From Bradyrhizobium septentrionale (GTDB taxonomy: Bacteria > Pseudomonadota > Alphaproteobacteria > Rhizobiales > Xanthobacteraceae): DNA of 64,000 bases. The stretch covers positions 9,194,501 through 9,258,500 of the forward strand of contig NZ_CP088285.1 of NCBI RefSeq assembly GCF_011516645.4, read 5' to 3'. Numbering within the stretch: position 1 is the first letter of the stretch; each line of letters begins with the position of its first letter. Positions 35,014 through 44,639 of this stretch are shown here, piece after piece. The position numbers and the translations under genes are program-made. Below the pieces are notes generated by a model. It was not told the origin of the DNA. It ran no database searches and worked only from the letters and a program-made list of their open reading frames with translations.

Positions 35014-36741
35014 ATGCGGGGCAGATGGACGCTGGCGATTGTGGGCCTGGTTTTGATCGTGGCGGGGGGCCTGTTCGCCCACCTCACGCAGACCGCAGGC
35101 GGCATCCGGATCGAGGATGTCAGGTTCAAGGGCGCCAAGGGCAACACGATGAGCGCCCTGCTCTACATCCCGCCGAATGCCACGGCGCAGATCCCGGCGC
35201 CCGGCATCCTCGCGGTCCACGGCTATATCAATTCGCGCGAGACCCAGGACGGCTTCGCCATCGAGTTCGCCCGCCGCGGCTATGTCGTGCTGGCGCTCGA
35301 CCAGACCGGCCATGGCTACAGCGACCCGCCCTCCTTCGCCAACAGCTTCGGCGGACCGGACGGCCTCGCCTATCTCCGCAGCCTGCCATTCATCGACAAG
35401 GAGAACATCGGGCTCGAGGGCCATTCGATGGGCGGCTGGACTGTGCTGGCCGCCGCCGCCGCGATGCCCAACGACTACAAGTCGATGGTGCTGGAGGGGT
35501 CTTCGACCGGCAAGCCGTTCGCCGCCGAGGGCACCGCGACCTGGCCGCGCAACACCGCTTTGGTGTTCGCCCAGTACGAGGAATTCCCGGACCTGATGTG
35601 GGGCGTCGATCTCGCCCGCGACGTCACCACGAGCCCAAAGCTCTGGGCGCTGTTCGGCACCCAGGGCGCGGTCGAGCCGGGCAAGGTCTATGGCGATCCG
35701 GCTGCCGGCACCGCCCGCGTGCTCTACACGCCGGCGATAACCCATCCGGCCGAGCACATCTCGCATGAGGCGATCGGCTACAGCCTCGACTGGTTCGCCA
35801 AAACACTGAAGGGCGGCACGGCGCGGCCCGTTGACGACCAGATCTGGTTCCGCAAGGAGATCGGCACCCTGATTGCGCTGATCGGCTTCGTCGCCCTTGT
35901 GATCGGGACGTTCGACGGGCTGCTGGAGGCACCGATGTTCTCCCGCCTGCGGCTGCCGGCGATCGCCGACGGCACCATGCCGCCGCACGAGGCCGCAAGC
36001 GGCCGGCGCTGGACCACGGCGTTCATCCTCTCGGCCTTCATTCCGGCGCTGACCTATTATCCGGCCTTCGCGCTGGGCGGCACCTTCGTGACCCCGAGCG
36101 CGTTCCTGCCGCAGGGCATCACCAACCAGATCCTGGTCTGGGCCATCATCAATGGCCTGATCACGCTGGCCCTGATGCGGTTCGCGCCGAAGCGCGCCAG
36201 CCGGGCCGGCCTCGTCGGTCAATCCGTCGTGATCGCGGTGGCGTCGGTCGTGGTGGGGTACGCCGCGCTTTGGCTCGCCGATCTCGCGTTCAAGATCGAC
36301 TTCAGGTTCTGGATCGTCGCACTCAAGTTGATGAGCGCGAAGCAATTCCTCATCTTCCTGATCTATCTGATTCCGTTCACGACGTTTTTCGTCGTGGCGC
36401 TGCACGTGCTGCACCGGAATTTCTCGACCATGGATGCCCCGCGCGGGGCGCTCTATCTGACCAACATCCTGGCGCTGACGTTCGGTTTCATCGTGTTGCT
36501 GGTCCTGCAATACGGCACGCTGCGGCTGACCGGAAAACTGTTCAATCCGATCCCGGACCCCGGTTTCGTGCCGCTCTCGACCATCGTCGCGATCCAGTTC
36601 GTGCCGCTGCTCGCAATCGTCGCCGTGATAGCGACCTTCACCTGGCGGCGGACCGGATCGAGCCTGCCCGGCGCCCTGATCGCGGGCCTGTTCGTGACCT
36701 GGTACATCGTGGCCGGCACGGCGACCCAGGTCCCATTTTAG
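35014..36741 (+). CDS. Alpha/beta hydrolase with C-terminal multi-span membrane domain
   Basis: A protein of 575 aa. An N-terminal helix (TLAIVGLVLIVAGGLFAHL) anchors or targets it. The alpha/beta-hydrolase domain (residues 35-290) has ILAVHGYINSRETQD (oxyanion region), LALDQTGHGYSD and the nucleophile elbow LEGHSMGGWTV with Ser138. The second half (about 290-575) carries seven or so hydrophobic helices, e.g. IGTLIALIGFVALVIGTFDGLL and QFLIFLIYLIPFTTFFVVAL. The start at 35014 follows GGGGGGACGACG. It could act on lipids or lipid-linked substrates at the inner membrane; this is inference. The stop TAG lies at the edge of an R1 repeat. Confidence 0.85.
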   Translation: MRGRWTLAIVGLVLIVAGGLFAHLTQTAGGIRIEDVRFKGAKGNTMSALLYIPPNATAQIPAPGILAVHGYINSRETQDGFAIEFARRGYVVLALDQTGHGYSDPPSFANSFGGPDGLAYLRSLPFIDKENIGLEGHSMGGWTVLAAAAAMPNDYKSMVLEGSSTGKPFAAEGTATWPRNTALVFAQYEEFPDLMWGVDLARDVTTSPKLWALFGTQGAVEPGKVYGDPAAGTARVLYTPAITHPAEHISHEAIGYSLDWFAKTLKGGTARPVDDQIWFRKEIGTLIALIGFVALVIGTFDGLLEAPMFSRLRLPAIADGTMPPHEAASGRRWTTAFILSAFIPALTYYPAFALGGTFVTPSAFLPQGITNQILVWAIINGLITLALMRFAPKRASRAGLVGQSVVIAVASVVVGYAALWLADLAFKIDFRFWIVALKLMSAKQFLIFLIYLIPFTTFFVVALHVLHRNFSTMDAPRGALYLTNILALTFGFIVLLVLQYGTLRLTGKLFNPIPDPGFVPLSTIVAIQFVPLLAIVAVIATFTWRRTGSSLPGALIAGLFVTWYIVAGTATQVPF

Positions 36742-36793
36742 AGGGTTTTCGAGCGAAGTGGGCACCGGTTCGCGTGAAGAAAACCCGTCAAAA
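36742..36793. repeat. R1 palindromic repeat, copy 3 (inverted)
   Basis: Reverse orientation relative to copies 1 and 2 (GGTTTTCGAGCGAAGTGGGC, then GGTTCGCGTGAAGAAAACC). It begins directly after the stop codon of the hydrolase gene. Confidence 0.9.
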
Positions 36794-36954
36794 CCAAGGA
36801 CCGGGAGCCGCCATCAGAATGGCGGTTCTCGATGAAAAGATGGGCTTAAAGTGCATAACCGGTCCGCTTCCGCCCGCCCCCGGGCGGTGCTATAGCGCAG
36901 GCGTATTCCAACCCGCGGTCAAAAGCGCGCTGTTCCCAAGAGGGCCCCTCCGTC

Positions 36955-38169
36955 ATGGCAAAAATCAAGGTATCCAATCCCGTCGTCGAGCTCGATGGCG
37001 ACGAGATGACCCGGATCATCTGGCAGTACATCAAGGACAAGCTGATCAACCCGTTCCTGGATGTCGAACTGCTCTATTTCGATCTCGGCATGGAATACCG
37101 CGATGAGACCAACGACCAGGTGACCATCGATGCCGCCGAAGCCATCAAGAAGGTCGGCGTCGGCGTCAAATGCGCCACCATCACCCCCGACGAGGCCCGG
37201 GTGAAGGAGTTCGGCCTGAAGCAGATGTGGAAGTCGCCGAACGGCACCATCCGCAACATCCTCGGCGGCGTGATCTTCCGCGAGCCGATCATCTGCAAGA
37301 ACGTGCCGCGCCTGGTTCCCGGCTGGACCAAGCCGATCATCATCGGCCGCCACGCCTATGGCGACCAGTACCGCGCCACCGACATCAAGTTCCCCGGCAA
37401 GGGCACGCTGTCGATGAAATTCGTCGGCGAGGACGGCACCGTGATCGAGCGCGAAGTGTTCAAGGCGCCCGGCGCCGGCGTCGCGATGGAGATGTACAAT
37501 CTCGACGACTCCATCATCGATTTCGCCCGCGCCTCCCTCAACTACGGCCTGCTGCGCAACTACCCGGTCTATCTCTCGACCAAGAACACCATCCTCAAGG
37601 TCTATGACGGCCGCTTCAAGGACATCTTCCAGGACATCTACGACCGCGAGTTCAAGAAGGACTTCGAGGCAAAGGGCCTGACCTACGAGCACCGCCTGAT
37701 CGACGACATGGTGGCCTCGGCGCTGAAGTGGTCCGGCGGCTATGTCTGGGCCTGCAAGAACTATGACGGCGACGTGCAGTCCGACACCGTGGCCCAGGGC
37801 TACGGCTCGCTCGGCCTGATGACCTCGGTGCTGCTCACCCCGGACGGCAAGACCGTGGAAGCCGAAGCCGCCCATGGCACCGTGACTCGCCACTACCGCG
37901 AGCACCAGAAGGGCAAGGAGACCTCGACCAACTCGATCGCGTCGATCTTCGCCTGGACCCGGGGCCTCGCTCACCGCGCCAAGCTCGACAACAATCCGGA
38001 GCTGGCGAAGTTCGCCACGACCCTGGAGAAGGTCTGCGTCGCGACCGTCGAAGAGGGCTACATGACCAAGGACCTCGCGCTGCTGGTCGGCGCCGACCAG
38101 CGCTGGCTCTCGACCACCGGATTCCTCGACAAGGTTTCCGACAACCTCGCGAAGGCGATGGCGGCCTAA
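36955..38169 (+). CDS. icd: NADP-dependent isocitrate dehydrogenase
   Basis: TCA-cycle enzyme of 404 aa converting isocitrate to 2-oxoglutarate. It is the eukaryote-like (type II) homodimeric form: [31 protein letters not shown] at the N-terminus, [20 protein letters not shown] with the substrate-binding Ser/Asn/Arg, and [26 protein letters not shown] with metal-binding Asp residues. NADP specificity is by family ([13 protein letters not shown]). Length is typical. Downstream, the DUF3455 gene is 38 bp away. Confidence 0.97.
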   Translation: MAKIKVSNPVVELDGDEMTRIIWQYIKDKLINPFLDVELLYFDLGMEYRDETNDQVTIDAAEAIKKVGVGVKCATITPDEARVKEFGLKQMWKSPNGTIRNILGGVIFREPIICKNVPRLVPGWTKPIIIGRHAYGDQYRATDIKFPGKGTLSMKFVGEDGTVIEREVFKAPGAGVAMEMYNLDDSIIDFARASLNYGLLRNYPVYLSTKNTILKVYDGRFKDIFQDIYDREFKKDFEAKGLTYEHRLIDDMVASALKWSGGYVWACKNYDGDVQSDTVAQGYGSLGLMTSVLLTPDGKTVEAEAAHGTVTRHYREHQKGKETSTNSIASIFAWTRGLAHRAKLDNNPELAKFATTLEKVCVATVEEGYMTKDLALLVGADQRWLSTTGFLDKVSDNLAKAMAA

Positions 38170-38206
38170 CGGCCGCCTGTTGGTGAATACAACAGCGAGC
38201 GTGACC

Positions 38207-38707
38207 ATGACCCTACTCGGCCGGGCAACGCTCGCATCCTTGTTGCTGACCGGATCGGCGGCGCTCGCTGCCGATCCCCTGCCCGCCCCCGTTGCGGCAC
38301 CGGACGAGACCGCGGTACTCACCGTGCATGCCGAGGGCGCCCAGGTCTATGAGTGCAAGCCGGTCACCGACGGCAAGCTCGCCTGGTCGTTCCGCGAACC
38401 CATCGCCACCCTGATCGCCGGCGGCCGCACGGTCGGCCGGCACTATGCCGGCCCGAACTGGGAGCATGTCGACGGCAGCACCGTGACCGCCCGCACCGCC
38501 GGCAGCGCACCCGGCGCGACCGCCGCCGATATTCCCTGGCTGAAACTCGAGGCGATCGCCCACCGCGGCAACGGCGTGCTGACCAGCGTCGCCACCGTGC
38601 AGCGGATCAATACATCTGGCGGGCAGCTCGACGGCGCCTGCGACAAGGCCGGCGTGTTCAAGAGCGCACCCTATTCGGCCGATTACGTGTTCCTGCGCCG
38701 CGACTAG
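38207..38707 (+). CDS. DUF3455 exported protein
   Basis: A secreted protein of 166 aa from the ATG at 38207 (a TTG at 38180 would add nine residues). The signal peptide ends SAALAA. The domain reads TAVLTVHAEGAQVYECKPVTDGKLAWSFREPIATL, then HYAGPNWEHVDGSTVTART and a terminal CDKAGVFKSAPYSADYVFL, the DUF3455 pattern. Function is unknown. Its stop overlaps the stop of the converging K+ channel gene by 4 bp. Confidence 0.88.
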   Translation: MTLLGRATLASLLLTGSAALAADPLPAPVAAPDETAVLTVHAEGAQVYECKPVTDGKLAWSFREPIATLIAGGRTVGRHYAGPNWEHVDGSTVTARTAGSAPGATAADIPWLKLEAIAHRGNGVLTSVATVQRINTSGGQLDGACDKAGVFKSAPYSADYVFLRRD

Positions 38708-39951
38708 TCGCGGATGCCGCCGTCGGTCTCGCCAGGCGCCTGGGCGATTTCGCCGGCGGCTAGGTCGCCACCGGCCGTAAGCGGATCGGCGAGCCGCGCC
38801 TCCGCCGTCTCCCGGACATGCGCGGCGAGCGCCGGCATGCGCTCGATCAGGGCATGGAAGTCCTGCGCGTCGAGCACCAGGAGCTTGGTCTTGCGCGTCG
38901 CCGTCACCGTGCCGGAGCGGTTGGTCCGCCGCAGCAGCGCGATCTCGCCGAAGAACGCGCCGTCGGCAAGCTTCACGAGCTGGCTCGGCAGGTCGATCTC
39001 GACCTCGCCCGCGGTGATGAAATACATCGATGACGCCGGATCGCCGCGCCGCACCAGCACCTCGCCGGCCTCGATGGTCTGCGAGCGCAGCAGGCGCATG
39101 ATGTCGGCGATATCGGCCGCGTTGAGATGCGAGAACAGCGGCACCCGCGCCAGCATGCCCCAGGTCACGACGAAGTCGCGGCGCCGGACCTCGTCGGCAA
39201 AGGCGGTCGAGATGATCGCGACCGGCAGCGCGATCATCGCGAAGCCGACCACGATCGCAACCACGGTGACGATCCGCCCGAGCGGCGTCACCGGGACGAC
39301 GTCGCCGTAGCCGACAGTGCCGAGCGTCACGATCGCCCACCACATCGCCTGCGGCATGGTGCCGAACTTGTCCGGCTGCACTCTGTGCTCGATGGCATAA
39401 AGCAGCGAGGCGAACAGCAGCACCGCGCCAGTCAGGATCACGACGCAGCCGAACAGCGTGCGCCGCTCGGCGTGCAGCGCCGCCAGCAGCGAGCGCATTG
39501 CGGTCGAATAGCGCACCAGCTTCAGGAACGGCAGCATGCCGAACAGCACCAGCGCGGTCTTGTCGTTGATGACCAGCGCGATGGCCGACGGCAGGAAGGC
39601 GAGCAGATCGATCACGCCGAGCGCCGAAAAGGCGTATTCGAGCCGCGCCTGCAGCGGCGTCATGTCGCGCAGCGAGCGGCCGACCACGCTCCAGAGCCGC
39701 GCGGCATATTCCAGCGCAAACGCAATGACGGCTGCGATTTCGATCGCCGAGAACAGCCACCACAGCTGGGCGTCGAACTCGGGCACCGATGCCAGGATCG
39801 CCGCCAGCACATCGACACTGATGATCGCGACGACGAGCCGGACAAAGCGCGCGCCGACCGAATGCGGCAGGTGGTCCTGCTCCAGCAGCTCGTAGAGACG
39901 GTCGCGCAGTCCGGGATCGCTGATCGTGGGCTTGCCCGGAGCCGTCGCCAC
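38704..39951 (-). CDS. Cyclic-nucleotide-gated potassium channel
   Basis: Inner-membrane channel of 415 aa. Six hydrophobic helices cover residues about 36-250; the selectivity filter TLGTVGYGDVVP is at 210-220. The cytoplasmic cyclic-nucleotide-binding domain (about 270-385) has the phosphate-binding cassette AFFGEIALLRRTNRSGTVTA. This matches the rhizobial MloK1-type channels. The S4 helix has few positive charges (FLKLVRYSTAMR), so it is likely ligand- rather than voltage-controlled. Between alaS (14 bp downstream of its end) and the DUF3455 gene. Confidence 0.92.
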   Translation of the reverse strand: MATAPGKPTISDPGLRDRLYELLEQDHLPHSVGARFVRLVVAIISVDVLAAILASVPEFDAQLWWLFSAIEIAAVIAFALEYAARLWSVVGRSLRDMTPLQARLEYAFSALGVIDLLAFLPSAIALVINDKTALVLFGMLPFLKLVRYSTAMRSLLAALHAERRTLFGCVVILTGAVLLFASLLYAIEHRVQPDKFGTMPQAMWWAIVTLGTVGYGDVVPVTPLGRIVTVVAIVVGFAMIALPVAIISTAFADEVRRRDFVVTWGMLARVPLFSHLNAADIADIMRLLRSQTIEAGEVLVRRGDPASSMYFITAGEVEIDLPSQLVKLADGAFFGEIALLRRTNRSGTVTATRKTKLLVLDAQDFHALIERMPALAAHVRETAEARLADPLTAGGDLAAGEIAQAPGETDGGIRD

Positions 39952-39965
39952 GATCAGCCTCTCCG

Positions 39966-42656
39966 TCAGGCCCCGGCCGATGCCTGTTGAGTCATGGCCT
40001 GCTCGATCGCCGACAGCGCGGCATCGGCCTTGGCGCCGTCGGGGCCGCCCGCCTGCGCCATGTCGGGCCGGCCGCCGCCGCCCTTGCCGCCGAGCACCTC
40101 GGAGCCCTTGCGCACCAGCTCGACCGCGTTGAAGCGCGAGGTCAGATCGGCGGTGACCCCGACCACGATGCCGGCCTTGCCGTCCTCGGTGACGCCGACG
40201 ATCGCGACCACGCCGGAGCCGATCTGCTTCTTGCCGTCGTCGACCAGGCTCTTGAGGTCCTTGGTCTCGACGCCCTCGACCGCGCGGGCGAGCAGCTTGA
40301 CATTGCCGACCTCGCGCACGGCGGAGGCCGCGCCGTTCGACGACGCGCCGCCGCCGCCCATCGCGAGCTTCTTGCGGGCATCCGACAGGTCGCGCTCGAG
40401 CTTCTTGCGCTCCTCCATCAGGGCTGCGATGCGCGCCGGCACATCCTCGATCGTGGTGCGCAGCTCGGCCGCCGCGGTCTTGGCCAGCGCCATGGTGTCG
40501 TTGGCGTGCTTGCGCGCATGATGCCCGGTCAGCGCCTCGATGCGGCGAACGCCTGATGCCACCGCGCTCTCGCTGGTGACCGAGATCAGGCCGATGTCGC
40601 CGGTGCGGCGAACATGGGTGCCGCCGCAGAGCTCGACCGACCAGCCGAGCGCGTTCTGGCCGTGCTCGCGGGCACTCCTGCCCATCGAGACGACGCGGAC
40701 TTCATCGCCGTATTTCTCGCCGAACAGCGCGCGCGCACCGGCTTCGCGGGCGTCGTCGACACCCATGACCCGCGTCGTCACCTCGTCATTCTCCAGCACC
40801 ACGTCGTTGGCGATGTCCTCGACCCGGGCGAGTTCTTCCGGAGTGATCGGCTTCGGATGCACGAAATCGAAGCGCAGGCGATCGGGCGCAACCAGCGAGC
40901 CGCGCTGGGCGATGTGATCGCCGAGCACCTGGCGCAGCGCCTCATGCAACAGATGGGTCGCCGAGTGGTTAGCGCGGATCGACGAACGCCTGGCGTGGTC
41001 GACCTCGAGCTGCAGCGCGGTGCCGACATTCAACGTGCCCTGCTCCACCGCGCCGACATGCACGAACAGATCGCCGGCCTTCTTCTGCATGTCGGTGACG
41101 CGGAATTTGACGCCTTCGCCAGTGAGGATGCCGACGTCGCCGACCTGACCACCGGATTCGGCATAGAACGGCGTCTGGTTCAGCACGATCGCACCGGTCT
41201 CGCCGGCCTTGAGGCTGTCGACCTCGGCGCCGTCCTTGACCAGCGCCGTCACCACGCCTTCCGCGCTCTCGGTCTCATAGCCGAGGAATTCGGTCGCACC
41301 GAGCTTCTCGCGCAGCGGGAACCAGATGTTTTCGGTCGCCGCCTCGCCCGAACCGGCCCAGGAGGCGCGCGCCTTCTCGCGCTGACGGTTCATCGCATCC
41401 GTGAACGACGCTTGATCGACGCTGATGCCGCGCGACTTCAGCGCGTCCTGCGTCAGGTCCAGCGGGAAGCCGTAAGTGTCGTACAGCGTGAACGCGGTGT
41501 CGCCGTCGAACATGTCGCCCTTCTTGAGGCCGGCGCTCTTCTCATCGAGGATCGACAGGCCACGCACCAGCGTCTTGCGGAAGCGCGTCTCTTCCAGCCG
41601 CAGCGTCTCCTCGATCAGCTTCTCCGCACGCACCAGGTCCGGATAGGCCTGGCCCATCTCGCGGACCAGCGCCCAGACCAGGCGATGCATCAGCGGCTCG
41701 CTCGCACCCAGAAGCTGCGCGTGGCGCATCGCGCGGCGCATGATCCTGCGCAGCACATAGCCGCGGCCCTCGTTCGACGGCAGCACACCGTCGGCAATCA
41801 GGAACGCCGACGAGCGCAGATGGTCCGCGATCACCCGGTACGACGCGACGTTCTGCGCGTTCGGCCCATGGCCGAGCGCCGACGCGGCCGCATCGATCAA
41901 ATGGCGGAACAGATCGGTCTCGAACACGCTCTCGACGCCCTGCAGGATGGCGGCCATGCGCTCCAGCCCCATGCCGGTGTCGATCGAGGGACGCGGCAGC
42001 GCCACGCGCTCCTCCTTCGTCACCTGCTCGTACTGCATGAACACCAGGTTCCAGAATTCGAGGAAGCGATCGCCATCCTCCTCCGGGCTGCCCGGAGGTC
42101 CGCCCCAGATGTGTTCGCCGCGATCGATGAAGATCTCGGAGCACGGCCCGCACGGGCCGGTGTCGCCCATCGCCCAGAAATTGTCCGAAGTCGGGATGCG
42201 GATGATGCGGTCGTCGGAGAAGCCCGCGATCTTCTTCCAGTAGCCGGCCGCCTCGTCGTCGGTGTGGTAGACGGTGACCAGCAGCTTGTCCTTCTTCAGC
42301 CCGAAATCCTTGGTGATCAGATTCCAGGCGAGCTCGATCGCGCGCTCCTTGAAGTAGTCGCCGAACGAGAAATTGCCGAGCATCTCGAAGAAGGTGAGAT
42401 GGCGCGCGGTGTAGCCGACATTGTCGAGGTCGTTATGCTTGCCGCCGGCGCGCACGCACTTCTGCGACGTCGTGGCGCGCTGATAGGCGCGCTTCTCGAC
42501 GCCGGTGAAGACGTTCTTGAACTGCACCATGCCGGCATTGGTGAACATCAAGGTCGGGTCGTTGCGCGGCACCAGCGGCGACGACGCCACGATCTCGTGG
42601 CCGTTCTCCTTGAAGAAGTTCAGAAATGTCGACCTGATGTCGTTGACGCTGCTCAT
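39966..42656 (-). CDS. alaS: Alanyl-tRNA synthetase
   Basis: Class II synthetase (896 aa) charging tRNA-Ala. Motif 1 region is [49 protein letters not shown]; the core continues with [14 protein letters not shown] and [17 protein letters not shown]. The editing domain has [19 protein letters not shown] (HxxxH zinc motif) and [17 protein letters not shown] with the distal Cys/His. The C-Ala domain closes the protein, ending in a Gly-rich [16 protein letters not shown]. The start at 42656 fits the family N-terminus better than the ATG at 42704. It may have the recA-alaS synteny common in this group, here with gcvTHP between. Confidence 0.97.
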   Translation of the reverse strand: MSSVNDIRSTFLNFFKENGHEIVASSPLVPRNDPTLMFTNAGMVQFKNVFTGVEKRAYQRATTSQKCVRAGGKHNDLDNVGYTARHLTFFEMLGNFSFGDYFKERAIELAWNLITKDFGLKKDKLLVTVYHTDDEAAGYWKKIAGFSDDRIIRIPTSDNFWAMGDTGPCGPCSEIFIDRGEHIWGGPPGSPEEDGDRFLEFWNLVFMQYEQVTKEERVALPRPSIDTGMGLERMAAILQGVESVFETDLFRHLIDAAASALGHGPNAQNVASYRVIADHLRSSAFLIADGVLPSNEGRGYVLRRIMRRAMRHAQLLGASEPLMHRLVWALVREMGQAYPDLVRAEKLIEETLRLEETRFRKTLVRGLSILDEKSAGLKKGDMFDGDTAFTLYDTYGFPLDLTQDALKSRGISVDQASFTDAMNRQREKARASWAGSGEAATENIWFPLREKLGATEFLGYETESAEGVVTALVKDGAEVDSLKAGETGAIVLNQTPFYAESGGQVGDVGILTGEGVKFRVTDMQKKAGDLFVHVGAVEQGTLNVGTALQLEVDHARRSSIRANHSATHLLHEALRQVLGDHIAQRGSLVAPDRLRFDFVHPKPITPEELARVEDIANDVVLENDEVTTRVMGVDDAREAGARALFGEKYGDEVRVVSMGRSAREHGQNALGWSVELCGGTHVRRTGDIGLISVTSESAVASGVRRIEALTGHHARKHANDTMALAKTAAAELRTTIEDVPARIAALMEERKKLERDLSDARKKLAMGGGGASSNGAASAVREVGNVKLLARAVEGVETKDLKSLVDDGKKQIGSGVVAIVGVTEDGKAGIVVGVTADLTSRFNAVELVRKGSEVLGGKGGGGRPDMAQAGGPDGAKADAALSAIEQAMTQQASAGA

Positions 42657-42862
42657 GTTCATCCAATCGGAAAAAGGGGCCGGCCAGCCGCAAAAAGGCG
42701 TCATTTTCCGGCCGAACGCTTTTAGACAAGGCCAGCTGCGGTGTCCAGAAACTGTGCAGGCGGATCATGGGCTTGCCGCGGCAGCACAAAGCCCATTGGA
42801 TAGCAGCGAGAGCTGCGTTGACAGTCTTGGTGGCGCCGTGTTTTCTACCTACCTATAGCTAA

Positions 42863-43030
42863 GTCACGTCGGGAGAGACCGGCCTTGCGCCGGCGCCGAA
42901 GGAGCAACCGCCCCGGAAACTCTCAGGCAAAAGGACCGCGTGACGTCTGACATCTGGAAAGAGGCGCTGGGGTCATCCCCGATGCGTCCGCCGACGGGAT
43001 AATACTCTCAGGCACAGCGACAGATGGGGC
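42863..43030 (+). ncRNA. Tandem glycine riboswitch
   Basis: Two aptamers in a row. The first (42863-42944) is closed by GTCACG and CGTGAC and has GGGAGAGACCGG and CGGAAACTCTCAGGCAAAAG. The second (42951-43026) is closed by CATCTG and CAGATG and has AATACTCTCAGGCAC. The ACTCTCAGGCA core in both copies is the glycine riboswitch signature. It lies directly upstream of gcvT, 58 bp before the ATG, so glycine should turn on the cleavage operon. Confidence 0.95.
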
Positions 43031-43088
43031 TTTCTGCAGGTTTCTCAAGGGGAAATAGGTCCCCTGCGGGAACCGCGAGGGCCCTGTG

Positions 43089-44234
43089 ATGCTTGCGCGC
43101 GAAACCTCCCCGCTGAAACAGACCCCGCTGCACGCGCTGCACCTGGCGCGCGGCGCCAAGATGGTGCCGTTCGCCGGCTATGACATGCCGGTGCAATACA
43201 CCGCCGGCGTGCTCAAGGAGCACCTGCACACCCGCGGCAACGCCGGCCTGTTCGACGTGTCCCACATGGGCCAGCTGGTGCTGAAGGCCAAATCCGGCAA
43301 TGTCGCTGACGCGGCGCTCGCGCTGGAAAAACTGGTGCCGCAGGACATTGTCGGCATCGCGCCGGGACGGCAGCGCTACGCCCAATTCACCAATGACGAC
43401 GGCGGGCTGCTCGACGATTTGATGGTCGCGAATTTCGGCGATCATTTGTTCCTGGTGGTCAACGCCGCCTGCAAGGCCGAGGACGAGGCGCATCTGCGTG
43501 CGCATCTCTCCGACGCCTGCGAAATCGTGTCGCTGGCCGACCGCGCGCTGATCGCGCTGCAGGGGCCGAAAGCCGAATCGGCGCTGGCCAAACTTTGTGC
43601 AGATGTCAGTGCGATGAAATTCATGGACGCCGGTCCGCGCCGCGTCGCCGACATCGACTGTTTCGTCTCGCGCTCCGGCTACACCGGCGAGGACGGTTTC
43701 GAGATCTCGGTGCCGGCGGACAAGGCCGAAACCCTTGTCACCGCACTGCTGGACAATCCCGACGTGCTGCCGATCGGGCTCGGCGCGCGGGACAGCCTGC
43801 GGCTCGAAGCTGGGCTTTGCCTCTATGGCCATGATATCGACACCACGACGACGCCGATCGAAGGCGCGCTGGAATGGTCGGTGCAGAAGGTCCGCCGCAG
43901 CGGCGGCGCCCGCGCCGGCGGTTTTCCGGGCGCCGACAAGATCCTCGCCCAATTCGCGCAAGGCGCCTCCCGCCGCCGCGTCGGCCTGAAGCCTGACGGC
44001 CGCGCGCCTGTGCGCGAAGGCGCCGCCCTGTTTGCCGATCCAACCTCGACCGAGCAGATCGGCAAGGTGACGTCGGGCGGCTTCGGCCCGAGCCTCAATG
44101 CGCCGGTTGCGATGGGCTATCTGCCGATTTCGCTTTCCGCGCTCGACACCACCGTTTTCGCCGAAGTGCGCGGCCAGCGGCTGCCGCTGAAAGTCGCCGC
44201 CACGCCCTTCGTTCCCAATACCTACAAACGCTAA
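43089..44234 (+). CDS. gcvT: Glycine cleavage system T protein (aminomethyltransferase)
   Basis: A protein of 381 aa that moves the aminomethyl group from GcvH to tetrahydrofolate, releasing ammonia. Visible parts are [43 protein letters not shown] and [16 protein letters not shown], the folate-binding and catalytic loops (including the conserved Asp in VSHMGQL-LF DVS context). The ATG at 43089 is used; a GTG just upstream is possible. It is the first gene of gcvTHP, under the glycine riboswitch. Confidence 0.97.
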   Translation: MLARETSPLKQTPLHALHLARGAKMVPFAGYDMPVQYTAGVLKEHLHTRGNAGLFDVSHMGQLVLKAKSGNVADAALALEKLVPQDIVGIAPGRQRYAQFTNDDGGLLDDLMVANFGDHLFLVVNAACKAEDEAHLRAHLSDACEIVSLADRALIALQGPKAESALAKLCADVSAMKFMDAGPRRVADIDCFVSRSGYTGEDGFEISVPADKAETLVTALLDNPDVLPIGLGARDSLRLEAGLCLYGHDIDTTTTPIEGALEWSVQKVRRSGGARAGGFPGADKILAQFAQGASRRRVGLKPDGRAPVREGAALFADPTSTEQIGKVTSGGFGPSLNAPVAMGYLPISLSALDTTVFAEVRGQRLPLKVAATPFVPNTYKR

Positions 44235-44250
44235 ACGCCAGAGGATCTCC

Positions 44251-44616
44251 ATGACGACGCTGTACACGTCCGACCACGAATGGCTCCGCATCGAGGGCGA
44301 CGTCGCCACGATCGGGATCACCGACTACGCGCAATCGCAGCTCGGCGACGTCGTGTTCGTCGAACTGCCCAAGGTCGGCCGCAGCCTGAAGAAGGCTGAG
44401 GCCGCCGCCGTCGTCGAATCCGTCAAGGCCGCCTCCGACGTCTACGCGCCGATCACCGGCGAGGTAATCGAGGTCAACGAAGAGCTCGCTGCCGAGCCCG
44501 CGCTGGTCAATTCGGACGCCGGCGGCAAGGCCTGGTTCTTCAAGCTGAAGATTGCAGACAACAGCGAACTCGGCGGCCTGATGGATGAGGCCGCCTACGC
44601 CGCCCACACCGCCTAA
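44251..44616 (+). CDS. gcvH: Glycine cleavage system H protein
   Basis: Lipoyl carrier protein of 121 aa. The lipoylated Lys is in the segment [20 protein letters not shown] near residue 60. It receives the aminomethyl group from GcvP and passes it to GcvT. The gap to gcvT is 16 bp and to gcvP 23 bp, consistent with one operon. Confidence 0.97.
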   Translation: MTTLYTSDHEWLRIEGDVATIGITDYAQSQLGDVVFVELPKVGRSLKKAEAAAVVESVKAASDVYAPITGEVIEVNEELAAEPALVNSDAGGKAWFFKLKIADNSELGGLMDEAAYAAHTA

Positions 44617-44639
44617 AGGATCAGCCCAAGGATCAAGCC

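Noticed and set aside
40614..42725. A 703-codon plus-strand frame opposite alaS
   Set aside because: Shadow of a conserved synthetase, low-complexity RH/L/A-rich, no domain or ribosome-binding site.
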